Positions 1 through 6,019 of a stretch of DNA of 12,970 bases are shown one piece after another. The DNA comes from an uncultured Amaricoccus sp. (lineage in GTDB: Bacteria > Pseudomonadota > Alphaproteobacteria > Rhodobacterales > Rhodobacteraceae), in contig NZ_CALAGI010000137.1 in assembly GCF_937891315.1 (NCBI RefSeq), positions 1 through 12,970 on the forward strand. The letters run 5' to 3'. Each line of letters starts with the position of its first letter. Position 1 is the first letter of the stretch. Both the position numbers and the translations under genes were made by a program. The notes below the pieces were generated by a model. It was not told the origin of the DNA, searched no databases, and was given only the letters and a program-made list of their open reading frames with translations.

Positions 1-1
1 C

Positions 2-145
2 CTGATTGCGGGAGTGCCGAGTGACGCGATGGCAGCGGTACGGAACCCCGAAATCACCGTATGGCGTGATAGCCGGGTGACTGATTGACGCTGTCACGCT
101 ATGACGGAATAACTGAATTACGAGATGACTGAAGTGCGGACTGAC
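2..145. repeat. 18-unit degenerate 8-bp direct repeat array
   Basis: Reading from base 2 in steps of eight gives 18 contiguous units with no slip. All 18 end in C (bases 9, 17, 25 and so on to 145), 14 of 18 have T at unit position 5, and six end in exactly TGAC; the consensus is roughly NGNATGAC. The array stops next to the ribosome-binding site of the virC1-like gene and may extend past the left edge of the window. A tetramer box plus a 4-bp spacer is the layout that the RHH protein ParG binds at the TP228 centromere and operator (family knowledge). The overdrive-type transfer enhancers bound by VirC proteins are also short-repeat elements. The likely binder is the virC2-like product encoded just downstream (inference). 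Confidence 0.8.
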
Positions 146-162
146 GGGATCGGAGGGCGGGC

Positions 163-855
163 GTGAAGATCATCAGCTTCATCAACTTTAAGGGCGGTGC
201 TGGCAAGACCACGGCCCTGAGTGTCGTCGCCTCCGCCCTGCTCGCCCGCGGCCGCACGGTCGCGCTGTTCGAGAGCGACGAGAACGCGCCGCTCGGCACC
301 TGGCGCAATCATGCCCGGAGGTCCGGAACCTGGGACGAGGCCTGCGCGATCTTTCCGGCCGGCGACCTGGAGTTGTTTGAGCGGTCGGCCGGCGCCGCCG
401 AGAAGGCGGGCTTCGAGTTCGGGCTGGTCGATACCCATGGCGGCGGTTCGGAGCTCAACAGCACGGTGGTCGCGAGCTCAGCCCTCGCCATCATCCCGAC
501 GGCGATCACCTCCTACGACGTCAATGCCAGTGTCACGACCGTCGAGTTCATCGTCGACCTGATCGAGCGCGAGGAGCTCGGGCAGTCTGTGATCGTCGCC
601 CTGCTGGTGACGAAGCTGCCGCATACGCTGAACAAGTCCCGTGAGGCCGATCTCGCCTCGATCCAGGACTTCCCGCTGTTCCAGACGATGTTGCGTGACC
701 GCGATGCCCTGACCGGCATGCTGCGCTCCGGGTTGCTCCATCTCACGCTGGAGAAGCGGCGGACCGAGTCCTCGATCGGCGCCACCCATTTCCAGAGCGC
801 CATGCGCGAGGCCGAGAAGCTCGTCGACGAGGTCCTAGAGGTGGTGGAGGGCTGA
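163..855 (+). CDS. virC1-like: VirC1-like ParA-family ATPase
   Basis: A 230-aa MinD/ParA-type ATPase with a deviant Walker A motif KGGAGKTT at residues 10-17. It has family signatures I recognise from Agrobacterium VirC1: FESDEN near 37-41, TWDEAC near 56-61, DTHGGGSELN at 90-99, and an ASSALAIIPT stretch. Its length matches VirC1 (about 231 aa). VirC1 binds ATP, sits at the cell pole, and with VirC2 promotes assembly of the relaxosome and transfer intermediate at T-DNA borders; the plasmid relatives are linked to conjugative transfer. The start is GTG at 163, with GGAGG six bases upstream. The next gene starts 2 bp after its stop, so the two are an operon. The 8-bp array lies directly in front of the start and may autoregulate it. 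An ordinary partition ParA is the alternative, but the DTHGG/SELN block favours VirC1. Confidence 0.82.
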   Translation: MKIISFINFKGGAGKTTALSVVASALLARGRTVALFESDENAPLGTWRNHARRSGTWDEACAIFPAGDLELFERSAGAAEKAGFEFGLVDTHGGGSELNSTVVASSALAIIPTAITSYDVNASVTTVEFIVDLIEREELGQSVIVALLVTKLPHTLNKSREADLASIQDFPLFQTMLRDRDALTGMLRSGLLHLTLEKRRTESSIGATHFQSAMREAEKLVDEVLEVVEG

Positions 856-857
856 GG

Positions 858-1412
858 ATGGTCGAGATCCGCCGGCCCAAGAAGCCCTACGAGGCGCATC
901 GCAGGGAGTTCGCGGCGGCCCGAGGCCTGGAAACCAATCAGGGGGACGTGGAGGGTGCGGGAGCCGGGTCCCCCGCGGAGGCTCAAGGGGAAGCGAGCGT
1001 GGCGGCACCGGCGCCCCCTGCCCCGCCCGAGGCGGCCCCGAAGCCGCGGCGGGCGGGGCTCCCGCAGGAGGAGAAGCTTCGCCTGAAATTTGCTGTCCAT
1101 GCGCCGATACCCGGGACCTCCGCTTGGTTCGATCGGGCGGTGGCGACCATGGGGGACGAGAAGGCGCTGCGCCTGGTCCTCGCCAAGGCCTTCGACGAGC
1201 TCGAGGCCGCCGTCGCGGCCGGCGAGGCCGTGGCGCGAGGAAGCTATCCGATCGATCCCTCCCGGAGCGCGAGTACCTCGCGGCATGTCTCGGCGGCGCT
1301 CTTCGCGAGCGGCAAGGGCGCGCTCGATCCGATGGAGCTGCTCCCGCCCGGCACTTTCGGGCGGGAGCTCGCCATGTCCGCGCTGGCGCGGCTACTCAGA
1401 CGAGCGGCTTGA
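858..1412 (+). CDS. virC2-like: VirC2-like probable DNA-binding partner of the VirC1-like ATPase
   Basis: A 184-aa protein starting 2 bp after the virC1-like stop, with GGAGG at 846-850 as ribosome-binding site. Residues 1-70 are a basic start followed by a low-complexity Ala/Pro/Glu linker. Residues from about 73 to the end look folded: a strand LRLKFAVHAP, a helix around SAWFDRAVATMG, then a helix ALRLVLAKAFDELEAAV. This strand-helix-helix is compatible with an RHH, and a second possible strand/helix pair lies at the C-terminus. Agrobacterium VirC2 also has a disordered N-terminus and a C-terminal fold built of two RHH units in one chain. The assignment rests mainly on position and architecture, not on clear residue matches. 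Expected role: binding the 8-bp array and acting with the upstream ATPase in transfer or maintenance. Confidence 0.55.
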   Translation: MVEIRRPKKPYEAHRREFAAARGLETNQGDVEGAGAGSPAEAQGEASVAAPAPPAPPEAAPKPRRAGLPQEEKLRLKFAVHAPIPGTSAWFDRAVATMGDEKALRLVLAKAFDELEAAVAAGEAVARGSYPIDPSRSASTSRHVSAALFASGKGALDPMELLPPGTFGRELAMSALARLLRRAA

Positions 1413-1427
1413 TGACTCCCATGGGCG

Positions 1428-1790
1428 CTATTGCGGCTTGTACTCTCGCTCCAGCAACTCGACAGCGTGCTCCAGAGTCTCGCCGAGGCCCCATCCCTTG
1501 AGATCCGCGATCGCACAGAAGGATGCGATCGTCTCGGGGCGGGCCTTAAGATTGAGCTGGGTGTTGCGCCCCGTGCGACGTCGTCTGACTGGCGCCTCCC
1601 CTGCCCTATCGCCTTCTGGCTCAGGCTGAGGCTCACGGCTCCGAAAGCCCACGGCAGCGGCGGCCTTGCGGGTTTCGGATTTCTCGATCCGCGGTTTCGG
1701 GCTCGGCACAGCTCTTGGCATCCATTCCGCCGGATTAAAGTCTTCCAGCGCGTCCGCAAAGCCGAGGTCGGCACGCTCCTTTGCGCTCAT
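1428..1790 (-). CDS. RHH-type ParB/ParG-like partition partner
   Basis: A 120-aa protein with a long, probably disordered, charged N-terminus (residues 1-66) and a basic patch RRRRTG at 69-74. A compact RHH follows: strand NTQLNLKA (76-83), helix from about 85-98 (PETIASFCAIADLK), a turn, and helix 102-117 (LGETLEHAVELLEREY). This is the usual form of the small centromere-binding protein encoded after a type Ib-like ParA. Its ATG overlaps the parA stop by four bases (ATGA), so the two are translationally coupled. It probably binds the 11-bp repeats upstream of parA and represses that promoter (inference). It converges on the virC2-like gene with only 15 bp between the stops. Confidence 0.72.
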   Translation of the reverse strand: MSAKERADLGFADALEDFNPAEWMPRAVPSPKPRIEKSETRKAAAAVGFRSREPQPEPEGDRAGEAPVRRRRTGRNTQLNLKARPETIASFCAIADLKGWGLGETLEHAVELLEREYKPQ

Positions 1791-2470
1791 GCGACCCTCG
1801 CGGTCTTCGTAGTTTCGCGGAGCTTCGCTAGGACCTCTCCTGCAAAGGCACGAGCGTTGTCCTGAGCCTTGCCGAGGTTACTTACCTCGGCACCGAGATC
1901 GGCCAGAACCCCGCCGTAGTCGAATATGTCACGATACGCGGCGCGCTCGACGATCGGCGTCTCGAAGACGTCGATGCCTGCCTTGTTAAGCTGCTCGCGC
2001 ACGTTCTTGAGCGACCGCGTCGCAACAGCCGCGCCGGTGCGCGTCAGAAGGACGCTATGCGGAATCGTCCGGCGCGCCAGCCGCTCCTGGTTCCGGATCA
2101 GCTTGATCGTCTTGGCTGCACCCTTCGCGTCCATCGACGCACCCTGCGCCGGGATCACCACGAGGTCCGACATGCCAATGGCGTTGGCGACCATCAGGCT
2201 CGCGGTCCCTTCTAAGTCGACGATGACGAACTGGGCGGACTCGGCCGCCTTCTCGATCTGGTCGACGATCGTGTCTTCGGTGACGTCACCAAGGATTTCG
2301 ATCGTGCCCGGTTTCCCTGGCAGCTTTCCCCATTGCGAAATCCACCGCTCGGGGTCGGCGTCAATGATCGCGATCTGAGCGCCCTTCTGGGCCAGCTCTC
2401 CGGCCAGGAGGAGCGCGGATGTGGTCTTGCCAGCCCCGCCCTTCGGGTTGGCGAATGAGATGATCGGCAT
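1787..2470 (-). CDS. parA: ParA-family partition ATPase
   Basis: A 227-aa ParA/MinD ATPase with the deviant Walker A KGGAGKTT at residues 10-17, IIDADPE near 34-40 (Walker A' region) and VIVDLEGTAS near 81-90 (Walker B). The short N-terminus has no helix-turn-helix, as in small type Ib-like ParA proteins (ParF class). The start ATG at 2470 has GGAG five bases upstream. The gene overlaps the RHH partner downstream. It has AT-rich 11-bp repeats immediately upstream, the expected place for a centromere/operator. Expected role: ATP-dependent plasmid segregation on the nucleoid with its RHH adaptor. It differs clearly from the VirC1-like ATPase at 163-855 and lacks the DTHGG/SELN signature. Confidence 0.85.
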   Translation of the reverse strand: MPIISFANPKGGAGKTTSALLLAGELAQKGAQIAIIDADPERWISQWGKLPGKPGTIEILGDVTEDTIVDQIEKAAESAQFVIVDLEGTASLMVANAIGMSDLVVIPAQGASMDAKGAAKTIKLIRNQERLARRTIPHSVLLTRTGAAVATRSLKNVREQLNKAGIDVFETPIVERAAYRDIFDYGGVLADLGAEVSNLGKAQDNARAFAGEVLAKLRETTKTARVA

Positions 2471-2511
2471 GGGTACTCCGTTGCTGCTCGTTGGTCCGTT
2501 TTCCTCAAGGA

Positions 2512-2719
2512 TACGCGATAGCTAGCTGTTATCCAATGGTATTTGATAGCTACCATCTCAAGGTGTGGATAGCTGGTAGCTACCCACTAGCTTACTGGTA
2601 TCCGCTAGCTAATTGATCGCTACTAAATAGCTACCAGTTCGCTTTCGGATTGCTATCTCATAGCTTCCTGCTTCCTATTAGTTACCTCTTTAGTATCCGA
2701 TAGCTATCCTTCTACTCAC
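2512..2719. repeat. 11-bp direct repeat array, candidate centromere/operator of parA
   Basis: An AT-rich island in GC-rich DNA, made of 11-bp units with consensus near TANNNNNTAGC. From 2610 to 2719 ten units follow without a slip, all ending in C and eight starting with T. Earlier in-phase groups are 2512-2533 (two units), 2540-2561 (two) and 2570-2602 (three), separated by short spacers, including a 7-bp partial unit at 2603-2609. An 11-bp period places each TAGC/TATC tag on nearly the same face of the helix, as expected for cooperative RHH binding. The array ends about 40 bp before the parA start and must overlap or lie next to its promoter. Confidence 0.8.
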
Positions 2720-2759
2720 GCCAATCCCGAAGCCGGCTGATCTTCGAACCCTAATCTCA

Positions 2760-2787
2760 GGCGCCGAAGGCGCCCCGAATTTTCGGG
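2760..2787 (-). terminator. Tandem hairpins downstream of ardC
   Basis: Two adjoining inverted repeats follow the ardC stop. One is GGCGCC-GAA-GGCGCC at 2760-2774 (6-bp stem, 3-nt loop). The other is CCCGAATTTTCGGG at 2774-2787 (6-bp stem, tight loop). Neither has a clear U-tract on the - strand, so intrinsic termination is only probable. Confidence 0.45.
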
Positions 2788-2802
2788 TAGGGCAGGGGGC
2801 CG

Positions 2803-3699
2803 CTATGCGGCCGTCTCCTTCTCGTCGTCACCGGCAAGTGCCAGCAGCAGGTCCGCCGCCTTCTGCCCCTCGGCCGCGGCGCGGAAGATCGCCCGTTTGT
2901 CTTCCTTCAGCGCCTTCAGCCAGCTTTCGACGTACGCGGCGCTCTGCTCGAAATCCGGCGTGAGGCCGAGGTGGGTGCAGAGGATGACGTTGCCGAGCTC
3001 GGCGACGAGCTCCTCGAAGGCATAGGCCTTCCGGTCGGCGAACTTCTTGGTGCGGTCAAGCCGGCTGCCGTGCCCGGTCCAGTGCGTCGCCTCGTGGGCC
3101 AGGGTCGCGTAGTAGGCGCCCGCGGACTCGAAGGTCCCGACCGGCGGCATGTGGATGCGGTCGACCACCGGGTTGTAGTAGGCGCGCGGGTCGTCGCTGG
3201 TCTCGATGACCGCGCCGGTTGCCGCAAAGAAGGTCTCCAGCTCGGCGTCCGGCTCGGTCCCGAGGTCGCGGGCCGGCTCCGGCCGTCGATAGTAGCTTTC
3301 CGCCAGTCCGTCGATCTGGCCGGCGTTGAAGACATGGTAGAGCTTGGTGAACATCACCTTGCGTGTCGCGGCATCCTCGCCCGCTAGCTCGGCCTTTTCG
3401 GTGTCGAAGGTGCCGAACTTGATCACTGGCACCGACTTCTCGCCCTTCCTGACCTGGGCCCCCAGCTCCTGCGCCTGCCGATAGGTGAACCAATGCGGCG
3501 AGGCGTAGCCCTTCGCGTCAGCCTCGAGCCAGAGCAGAATGACGTTGATCCCGCGGTAGGGCTCGCCGCAGGCCCGCAGCGGAAAGGCCGCGCCGCCCCG
3601 GTCTCCGGTCCACGGCTTCCGCCACGGCGGCGTGCCCGCCTCGATCGCCGCGATGATGCGGTCCGTCACTTCCTGCTGCGCATCGAACTTGCCGGTCAT
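2803..3699 (-). CDS. ardC: ArdC-like antirestriction protein (ssDNA-binding domain plus zincin)
   Basis: A 298-aa protein with the two-part layout of ArdC. The N-terminal ssDNA-binding domain (ArdC_N, formerly DUF1738) covers about residues 5-125, including TPPWRKPW near 23-30, YRGINVILLW at 48-57 and the WFTYRQAQELG block at 70-80. The C-terminal half is a zincin-like peptidase with HEATHWTGH at 202-210 (HExxH) and a downstream EELVAELG near 229-236 that can supply the third zinc ligand. ArdC of IncW pSa protects incoming DNA from restriction, and relatives widen conjugative host range. Length is normal and the catalytic residues are intact. The start ATG at 3699 follows AAGGAG, six bases upstream, which belongs to the end of leader copy A. 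It appears to be a single-gene unit. Confidence 0.93.
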   Translation of the reverse strand: MTGKFDAQQEVTDRIIAAIEAGTPPWRKPWTGDRGGAAFPLRACGEPYRGINVILLWLEADAKGYASPHWFTYRQAQELGAQVRKGEKSVPVIKFGTFDTEKAELAGEDAATRKVMFTKLYHVFNAGQIDGLAESYYRRPEPARDLGTEPDAELETFFAATGAVIETSDDPRAYYNPVVDRIHMPPVGTFESAGAYYATLAHEATHWTGHGSRLDRTKKFADRKAYAFEELVAELGNVILCTHLGLTPDFEQSAAYVESWLKALKEDKRAIFRAAAEGQKAADLLLALAGDDEKETAA

Positions 3700-3703
3700 G
3701 TCC

Positions 3704-4079
3704 GTCTCCTTCGTGGTGGAGCGGTCGGGGTCTTCTGCCCTCGGCCCGCCGTCTGGGCGGCGCCTCCCGGTCGACCGACCGGAAATGCTCTCCGCATTTC
3801 CCGGGTGGGCAGAGCGGGGAGGGCGCTGCCCGACCCGCGGCCGGACGAGTGCGGGTCAACCGGGCGGAGGCGCCCCTGGCGCGGCCCGCAGCCGGAGGCG
3901 AGGACACGGGGGGCGTCGGAGCCGGCGATGTTTAGTCGCCGCTTGCCGGTTGACGCGCGGGCGCCCGGATGCTGGGCGGACGTCATGCATGGCGAAGTCG
4001 TCAGGGTGGGGGTGAGCGGGCCTCCGGCCCGTCGATCCCTCGACCTGGCCGTCGATCAACGCGATCGCCGACGGCGATC
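3704..4079 (-). repeat. Long leader repeat, copy A (upstream of ardC)
   Basis: First of three ~376-380 bp copies, all in the same orientation and all ending (read on the - strand) in CCACGAAGGAGAC a few bases before a start codon. Internal blocks shared by all three include the GATCGCC-NNN-GGCGATC hairpin (4063-4079), a GGAAATGC/GCATTTCC hairpin (3781-3801), a GACCCGC/GCGGGTC pair (3832-3857), GAGGACACGGGGGGCG, and GCCCGGATGCTGGGCGGACGT. Copy A is the most diverged. Small insertions and deletions between copies shift all reading frames, so it is not coding. No clear sigma70 promoter is visible in this GC-rich leader. Confidence 0.88.
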
Positions 4080-4140
4080 ACCGCTTCATTTCCTCACTGC
4101 CTGACTTCCGTAGTCCCTCGTTTCGGCGGGGGGCGCGAGA

Positions 4141-4166
4141 GGAGGGCGGCCGACCGGCCGCCCTCC
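4141..4166 (-). terminator. Strong hairpin downstream of the 73-aa gene
   Basis: A perfect 11-bp inverted repeat, GGAGGGCGGCC and its complement, around a 4-nt loop GACC, ending 8 bp from the stop of the gene at 4175-4396. There is no long T-tract, but stem strength and position suit a terminator that separates this gene from leader copy A. Confidence 0.6.
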
Positions 4167-4174
4167 GAGGTCCG

Positions 4175-4396
4175 TCAGGACTGTGTCACCTCGTCCGAGG
4201 CCGGGTCGTCTTCCGGTCGGGGCGGGAAGCCGACGAGCTCGGTGACGGCGACGGGGAAGTCGAGCTTCACCGAGAGGAAGACCTCGCCGGTCTCGCGGCG
4301 GGCGTTCTCGAAGATCGCGCCGACGCGGCGGAAGCGGGTCTCGGTCTGGCCGTTGCGCTCGAAGGTGTAGGGGACGGTAAGGACGTAGCGGGTCAT
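4175..4396 (-). CDS. Small conserved-looking plasmid protein, unrecognised
   Basis: A 73-aa protein beginning MTRYVLTVPYTF. The open frame extends further upstream, but ATG at 4396 is chosen because GGAGG lies six bases before it on the - strand and the upstream residues look like noise. The predicted content is mostly strand-forming: MTRYVLTVPYTFER, then TRFRRVGAIFEN, then EVFLSVKLDFPVAVTELVGF, with an acidic, disordered tail PEDDPASDEVTQS. This suggests a small beta-sheet domain. I do not recognise a named family. It lies alone between a gene-poor stretch and a terminator hairpin, among the leftward plasmid-entry genes, and does not have the long leader. Function unknown. Confidence 0.68.
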   Translation of the reverse strand: MTRYVLTVPYTFERNGQTETRFRRVGAIFENARRETGEVFLSVKLDFPVAVTELVGFPPRPEDDPASDEVTQS

Positions 4397-4950
4397 GTCA
4401 GCCTCCGTTGTTTCGGTGACGACCGGCGGGCGGATCGAAAGAGGGTAGGGGGCAACCGCGAATGCGGAGGGTCCGCGAAGGGGAAGCCGTATTCGTGGTT
4501 GCCGGCGTACCTGCGCCGGGCACGCCCTGGCCGCGATCCGCGAGGGTGTCATCGCTGCGAAACAGGAGGCTGACCGTGGCTCGGTCGACGGCCTGCATCT
4601 CCCCGCTGAACGGCGCAGCGGCATCGCCGAGAACCCGTCATCAAAGGCACCGTCGAGCACGCCACATGGAGACACGGGCAGAAACCATCACGGCCCGATC
4701 GACCGACCTGGCGCCGGACCAACTCGAGGCTCTTCGCACTGTCCGACCAGAACCCCAAGGTGACGTCGATCACCGGACCGGACGACTGGATCGGCCGACG
4801 CTTCGACTATCCGCGCCAGGGCAGGGCAGGGGGCTCGCGCGAGGGATCGTCACCCGAATGGGCCGAGACGGCTTGCCGGCTCGGGGAGGCCGGCACGGCC
4901 GAGTAGAGCCCGGTCCCGGCCATGGCCGGGGACGCGCCTCGGTGTAGCTG
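4397..4950. other. Gene-poor stretch with possible decayed coding traces
   Basis: No convincing intact gene. On the + strand, two short segments in different frames have protein-like composition: one reading IREGVIAAKQEADRGSVDG (from about 4532) and one reading LFALSDQNPKVTSITGPDDW (around 4728-4790). They cannot be joined without frameshifts. This may be a decayed gene or chance in GC-rich DNA; I cannot name a parent family. The stretch ends in a palindrome next to the excalibur gene. Confidence 0.3.
4915..4930 (-). terminator. 16-bp perfect palindrome after the excalibur gene
   Basis: CCCGGCCATGGCCGGG is a perfect palindrome 20 bp beyond the excalibur-gene stop. It could fold as a short hairpin and end the thermonuclease/excalibur transcript. 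It has no T-tract, and a protein-binding site is the alternative. Confidence 0.35.
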
Positions 4951-5137
4951 TCAGGGCAGGGTTTCGCAGGCGACCCCGTCATGATCGCGATCGAGCCGAT
5001 AGGGATCTCCCGGACCGGCATCCTCGTAGATCCGCTGCGCCTCGGCCTGCGTCGAGAAATCCCCGCAATCGTAGTCCCTTGCTGACACAACCCCCCGGCG
5101 CCGTCAGCATCGCCGCAACAACCAGAATGAACCGCAC
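4951..5137 (-). pseudogene. Frameshifted secreted excalibur-domain protein
   Basis: The downstream frame encodes a full excalibur calcium-binding motif: DYDCGDFSTQAEAQ, then YRLDRDHDGVACETLP and stop, with the DxDxDGxxCE signature and both cysteines. The N-terminal part, from GTG at 5137, encodes a signal peptide (VRFILVVAAMLTAPG) in a different frame. The two meet at a run of six C on the + strand (six G on the coding strand, 5091-5096). Removing one G would give MRFILVVAAMLTAPGVVSA followed by RDYDCGDF, an ideal signal peptide with its cleavage site. Either the gene is broken, or the run is mis-sequenced, or it slips. It follows the thermonuclease by 77 bp. Excalibur domains are often attached to or near secreted nucleases. 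Confidence 0.72.
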
Positions 5138-5214
5138 GGCCGCCCCCCGCAGCTCCCCGGACCAGACCCTAGGGCATCGCCGTACGACCGCTCAACGCCG
5201 GCCTCGCACCTTCG

Positions 5215-5745
5215 CTAATGCGCCCGGCGATAGTCCCACGGCATCTCGAACCGGGTCGACCAGAGCCCCAGCCCTGCCGCCTCCGCCTCACCCTCGGCCT
5301 CGACGTACTGCTTCGAATACTTCCGGTAGGCCACCGCCTGGCCGGCCGCGACCATCCGCTCGTTTAGGTTCACGTCGCCGAGCCAGCAGGTCGCGATGTC
5401 TCGCCCGTAGCGATCGACGTCATGCGGAAGGCACCGCACCGTTCCGTGCCCGATCAGATCGGCGAGGAAGAACGCCGACCTCTGCCCGCAGCGCTCCTTC
5501 CGGCCTTCGCGAAGACAGAGCTGCGCCGACTCCGGCGCATCGATGCCGTCGAGCCGGATCCGCCGATCGTGGATCTCGAGTGTGTCCCCGTCGATCACGC
5601 TGGCGACTCCGATGATCTCGGCGTCGCGGCGCACCGCCTCGGTCGCTGTCGCCGGCAGGCCGATCGTCATCATGACGCCGACCGCCATCAACGCCTGCGC
5701 GGCGACCTCGATGATGCGCACTGCCGCTTCCTCGCTTCTCTGCAT
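5215..5745 (-). CDS. Secreted staphylococcal-nuclease-like thermonuclease
   Basis: A 176-aa SNase-family protein. Residues 1-38 contain a hydrophobic stretch (AAQALMAVGVMMTIGLPATA) fitting a signal peptide cleaved near ATA-TEA. The nuclease core has DGDT at 52-55, RLDGIDAPE at 64-72 and DRYGR at 111-115. R64, D69, E72 and R115 match the Arg35, Asp40, Glu43 and Arg87 catalytic set of S. aureus nuclease, so it should be an active Ca-dependent phosphodiesterase outside the cytoplasm. Start choice is uncertain: ATG at 5745 (GAGGA upstream) or GTG at 5721 (GAGGAAG upstream), the latter giving a cleaner signal peptide. It is probably co-transcribed with the excalibur gene. Such genes are common on alphaproteobacterial plasmids beside conjugation functions. 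Confidence 0.88.
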   Translation of the reverse strand: MQRSEEAAVRIIEVAAQALMAVGVMMTIGLPATATEAVRRDAEIIGVASVIDGDTLEIHDRRIRLDGIDAPESAQLCLREGRKERCGQRSAFFLADLIGHGTVRCLPHDVDRYGRDIATCWLGDVNLNERMVAAGQAVAYRKYSKQYVEAEGEAEAAGLGLWSTRFEMPWDYRRAH

Positions 5746-5813
5746 CCGACAATCCTCGCCGGCGATCCCCTAACAAGCGGTGCGCGCGGCCTGAGCAAGA
5801 CCCGGGCGGCTGC

Positions 5814-5888
5814 GAGCGGGCCGAAGGCCCGTCGAGCCGCCGCCCGCCGGCAAACCCCTCGATCGCCATCGGCGATCTCCGCTGCCCG
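5814..5888 (-). repeat. Partial fourth copy of the long leader (distal end only)
   Basis: Contains the GAGCGGGCC-GAA-GGCCCGTCGA block and the GATCGCC-ATC-GGCGATC hairpin (5861-5877) followed by CTCCGCTGCCCG, in the same order as the far ends of copies A-C. The proximal ~300 bp, including the ribosome-binding end, is absent. It lies upstream of the thermonuclease, so that gene may once have had a full leader, or the distal block may be a separate module. Confidence 0.6.
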
Positions 5889-5930
5889 CGCGCCCGGTTT
5901 CCGGCGGCATCGCGGATGGCCGATGTCGAA

Positions 5931-5986
5931 GCCGGGGGGGCGTCTGCCCCCCGGCACCCCCCGAGGATATTTAGACGACGAAAATG
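5931..5986. terminator. Rhodobacterales-type intergenic hairpin with GAGGATATTT
   Basis: GCCGGGGGG (5931-5939) pairs with CCCCCCGGC (5947-5955) around a 7-nt loop. It is followed by CACCCCCCGAGGATATTTAG and ACGACGAAAATG. I recognise this hairpin-plus-(A/G)TATTT arrangement as a frequent intergenic element in Rhodobacteraceae genomes. It lies just beyond the methyltransferase stop and can end that leftward transcript; the T-rich side faces the + strand. It is the strongest host clue in the window. Confidence 0.6.
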
Positions 5987-6019
5987 GAGCAGGGGAGGGG
6001 CCCCGCCCCGAGGGCGGGA

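Noticed and set aside
1..153. CRISPR-like or satellite array
   Set aside because: The period is 8 bp with degenerate units and no spacers, far too short for CRISPR; the position at a ParA-type operon fits protein-binding iterons.
3696..3986. Small proteins inside the three leaders (beginning near MTSAQHPG)
   Set aside because: The start region is shared, but small insertions and deletions shift the frame differently in each copy, so selection is not on a protein. Such frames are commonly mis-annotated.
4397..4675. Longer start for the 73-aa gene (166 codons)
   Set aside because: The upstream part has no ribosome-binding site and low-quality composition; GGAGG lies at the right distance from ATG 4396.
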